From assembly GCF_042697365.1 (NCBI RefSeq), contig NZ_CP137605.1: DNA of 64,000 nt; one strand, 5' to 3'. A program made the position numbers and the translations under genes. This stretch comes from Brucella pseudintermedia (lineage in GTDB: Bacteria; Pseudomonadota; Alphaproteobacteria; Rhizobiales; Rhizobiaceae). The notes under the pieces are model-generated. The model searched no databases and had not been told where the DNA came from. It worked only from the letters and a program-made list of their open reading frames with translations. This document shows positions 16,120-24,173 of the stretch, piece by piece. Numbering within the stretch: the stretch's first letter is position 1; the number at the start of each line of letters is the position of its first letter.

Positions 16120-16727
16120 CCGAAATTGAAAAACGTAGCGGGTCTCTCGGCGTAGAGACCCGAGCAGACGACAGTAAACGTGTGCTGACGGGATACGCGA
16201 TTATCTGGAATAGCAATACGACCATCGGCGACTATTTTGTCGAGCGGATAGCACCGGGCGCATTTTCCGGGTCGATCGGCGGCGACATCCTTGCCCTTCT
16301 GCACCACGATTCTGGTCGTGTGCTGGGTCGGACCAAAAGCAACACGCTAAGGCTGAAGGAAGATGCCCGCGGGCTTCACGTCGAAATCGATGTGCCCAAC
16401 ACCACCGACGGTAACGATCTATGGGAACTGGTCGAGCGCGGTGACATCACGGGCATGTCCTTCGGAATGCGGGTAACGAAGCAGGAATGGGATGATACAG
16501 GCGCGATACCTCATCGCACCATTCTTGAGGCGGAGCTTTTCGAAGTCACTGCCACTCCCACACCCGCCTATGAAGACACGCAACTGGCGAAACGCTCGTT
16601 AGATGCGTGGCGAGCCGAGGCTGATGCGACTATAGCACGGCGCCGAGATGAAAATCGAACGGCAGCCGCCCGCCGTATCGCTGAGAAACGCGCCTCTTTT
16701 GAACAGAGAATTCGCGGCATCGCCTGA
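16116..16727 (+). CDS. HK97-family prohead protease
   Basis: 203 residues. Prohead protease pattern: VLTGYAIIWNSNTTIGDYFV, ERIAPGAFSGSI, ALLHHDSGRVLGRTKSNTLR, ERGDITGMSFGMRV and EAELFEVTATPTPAYEDTQ. The catalytic His is likely in LLHHDS and the Ser in GMSFGM, as in the U35 family. It would cleave the capsid N-terminal delta domain during maturation. Its ATG overlaps the stop of the portal remnant, and the capsid gene follows after 78 bp that contain a GGCCTGC-AAT-GCAGGCC hairpin. Confidence 0.9.
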   Translation: MTEIEKRSGSLGVETRADDSKRVLTGYAIIWNSNTTIGDYFVERIAPGAFSGSIGGDILALLHHDSGRVLGRTKSNTLRLKEDARGLHVEIDVPNTTDGNDLWELVERGDITGMSFGMRVTKQEWDDTGAIPHRTILEAELFEVTATPTPAYEDTQLAKRSLDAWRAEADATIARRRDENRTAAARRIAEKRASFEQRIRGIA

Positions 16728-16805
16728 TGTCGTGACTATTACCCGGCATGCCGGAGGGCCTGCAATGCAGGCCAGAGCAACACCGTTATCTTCAAGGAAA
16801 ATCTA

Positions 16806-18077
16806 ATGTCTCTTACCGAACTGCACGAGCAGCGCGGCCGTCTGGTCACGCAGGCTCGCGAAGCCCTCGACGAAATCAAGTCGAACACCGACGAAGCGCG
16901 ATCCAATGAACTGAACGAACGCCATGACCGCATCATGGTAGAATTCGACAAGATCGAAAATCTTATCAAGCGCGAGAAGACACTGGCTGCAATTGAAGAG
17001 CGCGCAGCAGATGAGCGAGCACGACAGCGCCCGATTTCCGATTCCGAAGGTCGCGGTAGCGATGTCGGCGACGAAATCGAATATCGTTCCGTGTTCTATA
17101 AATTCCTCGCCAACAATGCCGATATCGGCGAATTGTCGGGAGAGGAGCGCGCCGTTCTAAAGCGTGGCGTTCAGCCCGCTGCCGAGACCCGTACGCAAGT
17201 AACGGCGACCAACGCCGCCGGTGGCTACACCGTACCGGTCGAGCTCGCCAACGAGATCGTCAAGTCTATGAAGGCTTGGGGCCCGATGTACGATGAGGAC
17301 ATCGCGACCGAGATCGTTACTTCCGCTGGTAATCGTATCAACATTCCGACGGTTGATGATACCGGAGTTGAAGCCGAAAAGCATACCGAAGGAACGCCAT
17401 TGACCGACGATGGCGGCAAGGACGTGACGTTCGGTCAGAAGAATCTTGACGCGTTCGTTTACGACACTGAGTTCGTCAAGTTCTCCATGGAACTTGCACA
17501 GGATTCAATTTTCAGCGTTGAAGCCCTGCTTGGCCAGCTTCTAGGCGAGCGCCTTGGTCGTATTGCAAACAAGCAGCTGACCATCGGCACCGGCACCGAC
17601 AGCCCGAACGGTCTCGTCACCGCCTCTTCGCTTGGCAAGGAAACGGCTGCCTCGGCGGCGATCACTTCTGACGAACTGATCGACCTGCTGCATTCGGTCG
17701 ACCCAGCTTATCGCCAGAGCCCGAAAACGCGCTGGATGTTCAACGACCTTACCCTGGGTTCGGTCCGTAAGATAAAGGATAACGAAGGCCGTTACATCTG
17801 GTCGATGGGCGACATCACGAAGGGTGAGCCCGGCACCCTGCTTGGCTATCGATACAGCATCAACCAGGCAATGGCTGGCATCGGCGCGGGCAACAAGCCA
17901 ATCGTGTTCGGTGACTTCGGCAAGTACTTTGTCCGAAAGGTCGGTTCTCCGGTGATTGGCGTTCTTCGCGAGCGCTTCTGGCCGGATCTGGGCATTGCCG
18001 GCATCATCCGCTTTGACGGTGAGCTCGGCGATACCGCTGCGGTCAAGCATCTCGTAAACGCTGCATCTGGCGGCTAA
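16806..18077 (+). CDS. HK97-family major capsid protein
   Basis: 423 residues. The N-terminal 110 residues are a charged coiled coil (delta/scaffold domain: TELHEQRGRLVTQAREALDE and onward). The rest has HK97 capsid blocks: AAGGYTVPVELANEIVKSMK, FVYDTEFVKFSMELAQDSIF, LGRIANKQLTIGTGTDSPNG, KTRWMFNDLTLGSVRKIKD and GDFGKYFVRKVGSPVIGVL. It is followed by a terminator, as expected for a strongly expressed head gene. Confidence 0.94.
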   Translation: MSLTELHEQRGRLVTQAREALDEIKSNTDEARSNELNERHDRIMVEFDKIENLIKREKTLAAIEERAADERARQRPISDSEGRGSDVGDEIEYRSVFYKFLANNADIGELSGEERAVLKRGVQPAAETRTQVTATNAAGGYTVPVELANEIVKSMKAWGPMYDEDIATEIVTSAGNRINIPTVDDTGVEAEKHTEGTPLTDDGGKDVTFGQKNLDAFVYDTEFVKFSMELAQDSIFSVEALLGQLLGERLGRIANKQLTIGTGTDSPNGLVTASSLGKETAASAAITSDELIDLLHSVDPAYRQSPKTRWMFNDLTLGSVRKIKDNEGRYIWSMGDITKGEPGTLLGYRYSINQAMAGIGAGNKPIVFGDFGKYFVRKVGSPVIGVLRERFWPDLGIAGIIRFDGELGDTAAVKHLVNAASGG

Positions 18078-18085
18078 TCAATCTT

Positions 18086-18115
18086 CGGGGCGGTTTATCC
18101 GCCCCGTTCCTTTTT
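18086..18115 (+). terminator. Terminator after capsid gene
   Basis: Perfect 8-bp stem CGGGGCGG / CCGCCCCG with loop TTTAT, then TTCCTTTTT. It lies 9 bp after the capsid stop. Confidence 0.85.
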
Positions 18116-18125
18116 GGGGACGATC

Positions 18126-18341
18126 ATGAAAATTACGATTACGACCAGTCTGTCAGGGCCGACCTACACGCTCGAACCTGGCGCCGTCGCCGACTTTGCC
18201 GAGGCCGAAGCGATCCGCCTCATCAACGCTGGTTTTGCTATTCCCGCTACAAATGATGGCGACGTCGAACGTGCTGTGAAATCCGTTCCCAATGGGGAGA
18301 GGCGCGAGAAGCGAGGCCGATCGAATGTGGCATCCGTATAA
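18126..18341 (+). CDS. Small phage head/neck-region protein
   Basis: 71 residues, starting MKITITTSLSGPTYTLEPGA with GGGGA just upstream. Proteins of this type (a short beta-rich start, then AEAIRLINAGFAIPA) are common between capsid and connector genes in rhizobial HK97 prophages. Function unknown. The 3' end overlaps the start of the connector gene by 17 bases. Confidence 0.65.
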   Translation: MKITITTSLSGPTYTLEPGAVADFAEAEAIRLINAGFAIPATNDGDVERAVKSVPNGERREKRGRSNVASV

Positions 18342-18870
18342 GGTCGCGCAAGGTCCGACGGGCGATGTCATCGCGCTTGAGGATGTAAAGCGCCATTTGA
18401 ATGTGATGCACGACGATGATGACGTTTACATCCGATCGCTCATTACGGCCGCATCTGACTTTGTTGAGAAGTATTGCGGGATCGTCGTCGCGGGGCAAAA
18501 GATCGAAGCGTCATGCGATGCTTTTTCCGACATGTCTCGTCTGTCGGTTGGTCCGGTATCAGAAGTCGATAAGATCGAATATATCGCTCCCGACGGATCG
18601 AAGAACTCGGTAAACGCTGATGCATATGTTTTGAACAGCGATGGTGTCGAGCCGTCGATTGCCTCGGCATATGGAAGCCGTTGGCCGATTGTTCGGCCCG
18701 GGTCTCGTATAGCGGTCACCATGAATGCAGGTTTCAATCCACTTCCAGCATCTATTCGTCACGCCATGCTGTTGTGGATTGCCGATGCCTACCTCGTTCG
18801 GGCTAACAGTGCGACGGTCGAATGGTCGGCTTTTGACAGTCTGCTTTGCAATTACCGACGAGGTCGATAA
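18325..18870 (+). CDS. Head-tail connector protein (gp6-like)
   Basis: 181 residues from ATG at 18325; MWHPYKVAQGPTGDVIALED is a natural N-terminus and GAGG precedes it. The gp6-type pattern is a helical start (DVKRHLNVMHDDDDVYIRSL, ITAASDFVEKYCG) and a C-terminal helix (LPASIRHAMLLWIADAYLV). It attaches to the portal to begin the neck. Its stop overlaps the next ATG (TAATG). Confidence 0.85.
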   Translation: MWHPYKVAQGPTGDVIALEDVKRHLNVMHDDDDVYIRSLITAASDFVEKYCGIVVAGQKIEASCDAFSDMSRLSVGPVSEVDKIEYIAPDGSKNSVNADAYVLNSDGVEPSIASAYGSRWPIVRPGSRIAVTMNAGFNPLPASIRHAMLLWIADAYLVRANSATVEWSAFDSLLCNYRRGR

Positions 18871-19259
18871 TGGCCGAGACGAAGTACCGAGCCGATGCAA
18901 TCGGCCAGATGAACGCCCGCATCACCTTTGCCAAACGGGTCGAGATTGATGATGGTTTCGGCGGCACCCGCGGCGAGTGGCAAGACCAATTCACAGTGCC
19001 AGCCCGTTTGAAACCGAAGTTTGGCGGCAATGCTGAAAGCCTCGTGGCATCAAGGCTGGTTTCAAAGCAGCCCTATAACTTGACGATCTACAGCAGCACA
19101 GCGGCGAGACAGGTCACAGCCTCCTGGCGCGCCTATGATGCTCGGGCAGGCAAGACCGGCGAAAACCCAAATCGCGTTTTTGGCATTAAAACCATCGTCA
19201 ACCCCGACGAAACAAACCGCTTTCTCGAAATGCTGGTTATTGAAAACGAGGTCGCCTGA
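18870..19259 (+). CDS. Phage head closure (head-tail adaptor) protein
   Basis: 129 residues from the ATG that overlaps the upstream stop. The head-closure beta-barrel pattern is present: RITFAKRVEIDDGFGGTRGE, WQDQFTVPARLKPKFGG and NRVFGIKTIVNPDETNRFLE. It is the stopper between connector and tail. Stop and next ATG overlap (TGATG). Confidence 0.85.
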   Translation: MAETKYRADAIGQMNARITFAKRVEIDDGFGGTRGEWQDQFTVPARLKPKFGGNAESLVASRLVSKQPYNLTIYSSTAARQVTASWRAYDARAGKTGENPNRVFGIKTIVNPDETNRFLEMLVIENEVA

Positions 19260-19756
19260 TGGTGGTTCGTGCGAAGCTTAAGCGCACCGATTTGCTGAAG
19301 AAGATTCAGCAGATCGCGCCGAAGGCGATCGAAAAGATGGCCGAAGCCCAGTTGCAGGTTGCTGAAGAAGTTGCAGAAGCAATCAAGGCGCGCGCTCCAG
19401 TTCGCGCCAATGGCGGTGGCGAATACAGAGATAGCATCCACGCCGCCAAGCAAAGCGATAATCCAGGCAAAGAGGTCTTCGGCGCCCGCAAATCGACGGA
19501 CCCGAATGCTGTCGGCGTCTACGGAAGCTGGATCTGGCGCTTTCTGGAATTCGGCACGAAGGCAAGCGCTGGCACCGCTGCTCGCGTCGATCGTCGGTAC
19601 AAGTCTGGCACAGTCATGACCAAGGCCAAAGGGCCGCACGCCGCTACACCCGCTATGCCGCACGTTTTCCCAGTCTGGCGCGGCATGCGGAAGAAAGCCG
19701 TCAGACGCATTCGTGCGGCGATGAATAAGGCGATCAGAGAGGCCATGCGAAAATGA
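19259..19756 (+). CDS. HK97-gp10-like tail completion protein
   Basis: 165 residues. The gp10 family pattern is KARAPVRANGGGEYRDSIHA in the first half, VGVYGSWIWRFLEFGTKASA in the middle, and a basic C-terminal helix (RRIRAAMNKAIREAMRK). It sits between head closure and tail terminator genes, the usual order. It overlaps both neighbours by 1-4 bases. Confidence 0.85.
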   Translation: MVVRAKLKRTDLLKKIQQIAPKAIEKMAEAQLQVAEEVAEAIKARAPVRANGGGEYRDSIHAAKQSDNPGKEVFGARKSTDPNAVGVYGSWIWRFLEFGTKASAGTAARVDRRYKSGTVMTKAKGPHAATPAMPHVFPVWRGMRKKAVRRIRAAMNKAIREAMRK

Positions 19757-20172
19757 TCGATAGCGAAAGCTTAGAATTGCAGGGCGCGATCGTTTCTCGT
19801 TTGCGTTATTGGCCCGATCTTACGGCATTAGTCGGCACTAAGATCTATGACATCGTGCCGTCAGACACTACCGCGCCTTACGTCGAGATTGGTGATTTTG
19901 ACGACCATCGAGACGACAAAACCTGCGTATCCGGCCGGCTTATTTACGTGACGATTCACGTCTGGACGAAAGCACCGGCTGGTAGCAGCCGTGTGGAGGC
20001 CAGCAGGATCGCGCGGGCCGTAGAAGGTGCGCTCACTGATGCCAGCCTGACGATGCAGTCATATAGGCTCGTTTCGTTGGACCACAACCGAACGCAGATT
20101 TTCAAAGATCTGGACGGCGCCCATCTACACGGCGTCGTCGAGTTTACCGCCAGGACAGAACGCCTGTCCTAG
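19753..20172 (+). CDS. DUF3168-family tail terminator protein
   Basis: 139 residues. DUF3168 pattern: ELQGAIVSRLRYWPDLTALV, YVEIGDFDDHRDDKTCVSGR, LIYVTIHVWTKAPAGSSRVE and LVSLDHNRTQIFKDLDGAHL. Such proteins cap the tail tube at its head-proximal end. It is followed by a terminator and the tail tube gene. Confidence 0.85.
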   Translation: MIDSESLELQGAIVSRLRYWPDLTALVGTKIYDIVPSDTTAPYVEIGDFDDHRDDKTCVSGRLIYVTIHVWTKAPAGSSRVEASRIARAVEGALTDASLTMQSYRLVSLDHNRTQIFKDLDGAHLHGVVEFTARTERLS

Positions 20173-20203
20173 CCCACATCCCCAAACAATCAGTTCAACC
20201 GCA

Positions 20204-20229
20204 GCCCGCCATTTCGGCGGGCTTTTTTA
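20204..20229 (+). terminator. Terminator between tail terminator and tail tube genes
   Basis: Perfect 7-bp stem GCCCGCC / GGCGGGC, loop ATTTC, then TTTTTTA. Confidence 0.88.
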
Positions 20230-20244
20230 TTGAAAGGCCATAAA

Positions 20245-20676
20245 ATGGCTGATGGACAGCAAATCGGTCGCCTTCTCCTCATTCAGATTGGCGATGGCGC
20301 AACTCCCGAAGTTTTCACGAACCTCTGTGGATTGCAGACCCGTTCGTTCAATATGTCGGCAAACTCCGTCGATACCACGATCCCAGATTGCCAGAATCCC
20401 GGTGCAACGCCGCAGAAGACTGGCGTGCCTGGTATCAAGCAGCGCACATTTACCGGCTCCGGTAAGTTCGTGGCGGGTGCGAATTCCGCCTACTTCATCG
20501 GCAAGGTGAACGACGCTGCGATTTTCAACGCGATCGTAATTGTTCCTGGCCTTGGCTCATATGAAGGCCCGTGGTTCGTGACGGACTTTGAATTCTCCGG
20601 CGAGCAGGAAGGCAATATGGACTTCAGCGCTACCTTCGAAGCAGCAGGTCCGCTGACTTTCGAAGCTGAGGTATAA
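20245..20676 (+). CDS. Major tail (tube) protein
   Basis: 143 residues from ATG at 20245 (AAAGG upstream). Tail tube pattern of siphophages: FTNLCGLQTRSFNMSANSVD, TGVPGIKQRTFTGSGKFVAG and EFSGEQEGNMDFSATFEAAG. It forms the stacked tube of a non-contractile tail and is followed immediately by the tail chaperone genes. Confidence 0.88.
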   Translation: MADGQQIGRLLLIQIGDGATPEVFTNLCGLQTRSFNMSANSVDTTIPDCQNPGATPQKTGVPGIKQRTFTGSGKFVAGANSAYFIGKVNDAAIFNAIVIVPGLGSYEGPWFVTDFEFSGEQEGNMDFSATFEAAGPLTFEAEV

Positions 20677-20677
20677 C

Positions 20678-21010
20678 ATGGAGCTTCCGGTTAACGGAGC
20701 TCGCGGCGAAGTCGGCGTCACTATCGGTGGCGTCGAAATCGTCCTCGCGGCAACAATGAAGGGCTTGGCAGCGGTTTCGACCGATCTTGGCTGCAAGTCT
20801 ATGAACGACCTGTTCACGCTGCTGTCGGAAACCGAGATCAACGCGGCTATGGCAGGCATTCGTCATCTTACCATTCGGGGCGATGCTGCCGCAGCGATCG
20901 AGCGATTGAATTTGAGCCATTTCGCTTCGCTCTCCACGGCATTTCAGGCTGCGCTAGCGCACCATTTTCAGGGCGACTCGGGAAACGGAAAGGCCAAGGG
21001 AAAAGCGTAG
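20678..21010 (+). CDS. Tail assembly chaperone (GTA/TAC_11-like), upstream frame
   Basis: 110 residues. Pattern of the gene-transfer-agent-type tail chaperone: GARGEVGVTIGGVEIVLAAT near the start, MNDLFTLLSETEINAAMAGI and AIERLNLSHFASLSTAFQAA. In siphophages this gene is analogous to lambda G. It ends two codons after a G GGA AAA slippery site, and the next frame has no start codon, so part of the ribosomes should shift to give a longer G-T-type product. Confidence 0.85.
   Translation: MELPVNGARGEVGVTIGGVEIVLAATMKGLAAVSTDLGCKSMNDLFTLLSETEINAAMAGIRHLTIRGDAAAAIERLNLSHFASLSTAFQAALAHHFQGDSGNGKAKGKA
20998..21004 (+). promoter_or_regulatory. Programmed -1 frameshift slippery site G GGA AAA
   Basis: In the frame of the upstream chaperone the bases read as codons AAG GGA AAA GCG TAG. 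The heptamer G GGA AAA fits the X XXY YYZ rule exactly; lambda G-T uses G GGA AAG. The -1 frame after it is open to 21225 and encodes a tail-chaperone domain. Confidence 0.85.
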
Positions 21011-21225
21011 CTGCCGATTTCCCTTGGCTGGCGTGGCAGCAGGCAGCTTTCGGAATCCTTAGATGGACGCCGAAAACATTCTGGAACTCGTCTCTGACGG
21101 AGTTCCTTGCCGCTCTTGATGGCTTCACGGAAGCCCGAGGCGGGAAGAAAAACGCAGAGCCACCGACCGACGCGCAGATGGATGATCTGCTCAAGAAATA
21201 CGGAAAACCCAAGAAGCCCGCCTAG
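21004..21225 (+). CDS. Tail assembly chaperone extension, reached by -1 frameshift
   Basis: A 73-residue open frame with no ATG, GTG or TTG start before its conserved part. It reads SVAADFPWLAWQQAAFGIL, RWTPKTFWNSSLTEFLAALD and QMDDLLKKYGKPKKPA. FPWxxxxxxAFGxLRWxPxxFW is typical of the second tail assembly chaperone (rcc01693-like) of GTA and rhizobial phages. It is therefore best read as the T-like part of a G-T fusion made at the slippery site at 20998. The full frameshift product would have about 182 residues. Confidence 0.82.
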   Translation, partial: SVAADFPWLAWQQAAFGILRWTPKTFWNSSLTEFLAALDGFTEARGGKKNAEPPTDAQMDDLLKKYGKPKKPA

Positions 21226-21242
21226 TGCGGGCTTTTTCTTTT
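21216..21242 (+). terminator. Terminator after tail chaperone
   Basis: 6-bp stem GCCCGC / GCGGGC with loop CTAGT (which contains the stop codon), then TTTTTCTTTTT. It lies immediately before the tape measure ATG at 21244. Confidence 0.75.
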
Positions 21243-21243
21243 T

Positions 21244-22080
21244 ATGGAGAGCCGCGTGGCCGAAGAAAACACCGATATTATTCTATCCATTTCCTCAGAT
21301 GTCGCATCGATGCGACGTGCGCAGAAGCGAATGGAAGAAATGCTGAACTCTATGGGCAGGAGTTCCGACAGCGCCTTCAATAAAATAGCAGACCGGGCGA
21401 ACGCTGATATGCGCCGCATTGAGGAGGGCGCAATCAAGCTTCGCCGCCAGCTCGACGCGACATTCCAGAAATCGTTCGGCGGCAGCTTAAATAAAGGACT
21501 GGCTGCGGTCGGCTCCGTCTTGGGTACAAACGAGGTCCGCAAGTACGCAGACCAATGGACAACTGCTGAAAATATGTTGAAGGCAGCGACCGCTGCCACC
21601 GGTATGCAGACACGAAGCTTAAAGGAGCTCCGGGTAGGCGCGGACGATGCGCGCGTGTCCGTTGAAGATTACGTCGATCTTTACGCGCGAATGGTGCGGT
21701 CTGCATCTGGCGTTGCCAAGTCCGAAAACGAAATCGCTCTGGCTACCAATCTCGTTTCCAAGGCGTTCAAGGCTGGCGGCGCGTCTGCGCAGGAACAGGC
21801 GGCTGGTATTCTCCAGCTCGGCCAGGCACTCGGCAGTGGCGTTCTGCAGGGTGACGAGCTGCGCTCGCTGCGCGAAAATGCGCCCATTGTTGCCAAGGCC
21901 ATCGCGGATGAGTTCGGCGTTACCGTTGCTAAGCTGAAAGATCTCGGCGCCGAAGGCAAACTCACGTCTGACCGCGTGTTTAGAGCAATCATCAACGCCC
22001 AGAAATCCATCGAAGCGCAGTTCGCCGCGACGAATGCCACGATTGGCGACGGCATGACTGCCATCAACAATGCAATGCTT
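21244..22080 (+). pseudogene. Tail tape measure protein, N-terminal part only, truncated by IS
   Basis: 279 phage codons, then two codons and a stop from the IS (frame ends at 22095). It has a charged coiled-coil start (SDVASMRRAQKRMEEMLNSM) and the tape-measure N-terminal domain (LKELRVGADDARVSVEDYVD, AQEQAAGILQLGQALGSGVL, GDELRSLRENAPIVAKAIAD). A full tape measure protein usually has 700 residues or more with membrane segments. The rest is not found on the other side of the IS, so the downstream tail genes are deleted, not just interrupted. Confidence 0.85.
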
Positions 22081-22144
22081 TGGTCTGCCCCCTGAAAAGT
22101 GGTCCTCCCTGAAGTAGGCTATTGAGCCGTAGGAGGACGTTGGA

Positions 22145-22423
22145 ATGCCCCAGAAGAAGCACAAACCCGAAGAGATCGTCGCGAAGCTGCGCCAGGTCGA
22201 TGTTCTGCTGTCGCAAGGAAAATCGGTTGGCGAGGCGGTTCGCACGATCGGCGTGACGCAGTTCACGTATTACCGCTGGCGCAAGGAGTTCGGCGGCCTG
22301 AAGGGTGACCAGGTGAAGCGGCTGAAGGAGCTTGAGAAAGAGAACGACCGTCTGCGCAAGGCTGTGTCGGACCTGACGCTCGAGAAGCTGATCCTGAAAG
22401 AGGCTGCCTCGGGAAACTATTGA
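22145..22423 (+). CDS. IS3-family transposase OrfA, IS copy 2
   Basis: 92 residues, same length and layout as OrfA of the first IS with many substitutions: KPEEIVAKLRQVDVLLSQGK, VTQFTYYRWRKEFGGLKGDQ, LEKENDRLRKAVSDLTLEKL. HTH plus leucine-zipper type DNA-binding subunit. The stop TGA overlaps the OrfB TTG at 22420. Confidence 0.9.
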   Translation: MPQKKHKPEEIVAKLRQVDVLLSQGKSVGEAVRTIGVTQFTYYRWRKEFGGLKGDQVKRLKELEKENDRLRKAVSDLTLEKLILKEAASGNY

Positions 22424-23313
22424 GCCCCGCCCGTCGTCGTCACTGCGTCGACCATGTCGTGGCGAAGTTCTCCGTCTCGGAGCGGTTTGCCTGCAAGGTT
22501 CTCGGCCAGCATCGTTCGACCCAGCGCAAGAAGCCGCACGGCCGACCCGATGAAGAGGCATTGACCGCCGACATTATCCGGCTCGCTTCCCGGTATGGCC
22601 GCTATGGCTATCGCAGGATCACGGCGATGCTGCGGTCTGAAGGCTGGACGGTGAACGCCAAGCGTGTCGAACGGATCTGGCGGCGGGAGGGGCTGAAGGT
22701 TCCCCAGAAGCAACCGAAGAAGGGGCGGCTCTGGTTGAATGACGGATCGTGCATCCGGCTTCGACCCGAGCATCCAAACCATGTCTGGTCCTATGACTTC
22801 GTCGAGGGTCGGACCCACGATGGCAGGAGATTCCGCATGCTCAACATCATCGACGAGTTCACCAGGGAATGCCTTGCAATCCGCATCGATCGCAAGCTCA
22901 ACTCGACCGACGTCATCGACGCCCTGTCGGACCTGTTCATCCTGCGTGGTGTGCCCGGCCATGTCCGTTCCGACAACGGCCCGGAGTTCATCGCCAAGGC
23001 TGTACGGGAGTGGATCGTAGCCGTCGGCGCAAAGACAGCGTTCATCGAACCTGGAAGCCCTTGGGAGAACGGCTACTGCGAGAGCTTCAACTCGAAGCTC
23101 CGCGACGAACTGCTCGACGGTGAGATCTTCTACAGCCTCGCCGAGGCCAAGATCATCATCGAAGCCTGGCGGCGGTACTACAACACCGAGAGGCCACACT
23201 CGTCGCTTGGATACAAGCCACCGGCACCCGAGGCCATCATCTGGCCTGCGCCAGCAAGCGGAGCAGCACCGTCATCTGCCCAGGCAATAGCCCCAAGGCC
23301 GAACATGAACTAA
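22420..23313 (+). CDS. IS3-family transposase OrfB (DDE integrase domain), IS copy 2
   Basis: 297 residues. DDE residues lie in HVWSYDFVEGRTHDGR, HVRSDNGPEFIAKAV and ENGYCESFNSKLRDELLDGE, and the HTH_21-type RYGRYGYRRITAMLRSEGW precedes them. It starts at a TTG in the orfA stop, which points to translational coupling or -1 frameshifting. No internal stops, so the element may be active. Confidence 0.9.
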   Translation: MSPARRRHCVDHVVAKFSVSERFACKVLGQHRSTQRKKPHGRPDEEALTADIIRLASRYGRYGYRRITAMLRSEGWTVNAKRVERIWRREGLKVPQKQPKKGRLWLNDGSCIRLRPEHPNHVWSYDFVEGRTHDGRRFRMLNIIDEFTRECLAIRIDRKLNSTDVIDALSDLFILRGVPGHVRSDNGPEFIAKAVREWIVAVGAKTAFIEPGSPWENGYCESFNSKLRDELLDGEIFYSLAEAKIIIEAWRRYYNTERPHSSLGYKPPAPEAIIWPAPASGAAPSSAQAIAPRPNMN

Positions 23314-23331
23314 GATTGAAACCGGACCACC

Positions 23332-23613
23332 CTATGGGGTCAGGCCAATTGTGAACCCCCATGGCATGCTGCTCATCGCGTCGTCTTTGCTGATCTTATC
23401 TGCAAGAGCTGCCTCAATCGCTCGTTTTCCCATCTCATAACCGATTTTGAAAAGCCTCTCGTGTTCGGTTTGGTCTTGTGCCTGAGCTGCCAAGGCAGCA
23501 CATTCAAACGCTGCCCAAGACTTTCTCGCCATTAGGGCAAACTCTTTCGATGTCTGGGGGTGTGCTGCGGTTGCGAACGAGAGCAAAGCGCAGGTAATCG
23601 CGACTCTTTTCAT
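23332..23613 (-). pseudogene. Small secreted protein, C-terminus overwritten by IS end
   Basis: 93 residues from ATG at 23613, which has GGAGGGG just upstream. An N-terminal signal peptide (MKRVAITCALLSFATAAHPQ) is followed by a helical part with two cysteine-free segments and one Cys (ARKSWAAFECAALAAQAQDQ, LFKIGYEMGKRAIEAALADK). The last codons and the stop are inside the right end of the IS (up to 23347), so the native end is lost. Proteins of this look are common near phage lysis or accessory genes; function unknown. Confidence 0.6.
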
Positions 23614-23772
23614 GGTGATCCCCTCCAAGCCTCGGTCAAAATGCCCCGACCCGAAATGGTCGTCAAATCCGGTTGGGCGTCTCTTTCCTGCGGAAAACAC
23701 TATCTTGCCACAGTCGGCTCCCTTGCCAACATCGTCCGCGCCCGCCACCTTTAATAGCGAAAGGCGGGCAGC

Positions 23773-24165
23773 ATGGCAGACGAATCTGACTTCCAGCTAC
23801 AGAATTCCAATCAGGCAATCGAATTTGCGAAAGAGTCTGTTCGTCTTGGTGTCACCGTCAACGGTGGCGCCGCTGTTGCGATCATTGGCTTCCTTGGCGC
23901 CAAAGAGAATATTTCTGATCCATTGGCGATCCGATACGCATTGGCATGTTTTGCAGTCGGTGTTGGACTTTCGTTCCTGGCCGCGATCGCAGGATATTTT
24001 GCTCAAACGTTTTTTGCCGTTTGGAACTACAAGCGCGGATCCGGCTCACCTGCTAGCGCTGGGTGGGCATACGCTCTATCGGCAATAGGCATTTTATGTA
24101 TCGTCGGTTCGGTTGCCGTATTTATTCGCGGAGTGATCGTCGTCGGCAGAGCTTTGTTTGTGTAG
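23773..24165 (+). CDS. Small integral membrane protein (three to four TM segments)
   Basis: 130 residues. A short charged N-terminus (DESDFQLQNSNQAIEFAKES) is followed by hydrophobic segments at about 30-45 (NGGAAVAIIGFLGAK), 57-80 (ALACFAVGVGLSFLAAIAGYF) and 98-122 (ALSAIGILCIVGSVAVFIRG). Family not recognised; the layout is like SLATT-type or phage-exclusion membrane proteins. The start region contains GGCGGGC that can pair with GCCCGCC at 23740-23746. It is 8 bp upstream of the HEPN-like gene, on the same strand, so the two are probably co-expressed. Confidence 0.7.
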   Translation: MADESDFQLQNSNQAIEFAKESVRLGVTVNGGAAVAIIGFLGAKENISDPLAIRYALACFAVGVGLSFLAAIAGYFAQTFFAVWNYKRGSGSPASAGWAYALSAIGILCIVGSVAVFIRGVIVVGRALFV

Positions 24166-24173
24166 GATTGGAA

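Larger units (their letters stand above)
22081..23347 (+). mobile_element. IS3-family (IS407-type) insertion sequence, copy 2
   Basis: Terminal inverted repeats: the left end starts TGGTCTGCCCCCTGAAAAGT and the right end read inward starts TGGCCTGACCCCATAGGGTG. Both continue into a GTGGTCC block. Length 1267 bp; orfA and orfB are on the plus strand. Flanking tetramers GCTT (left) and ATTG (right) do not match. It is related to, but clearly different from, the IS at 13099 and lies in the opposite orientation. Confidence 0.88.

Noticed and set aside
22077..23351. Target-site duplication around IS copy 2
   Set aside because: GCTT on the left and ATTG on the right; the inverted repeats can be extended by one base but no duplication appears.
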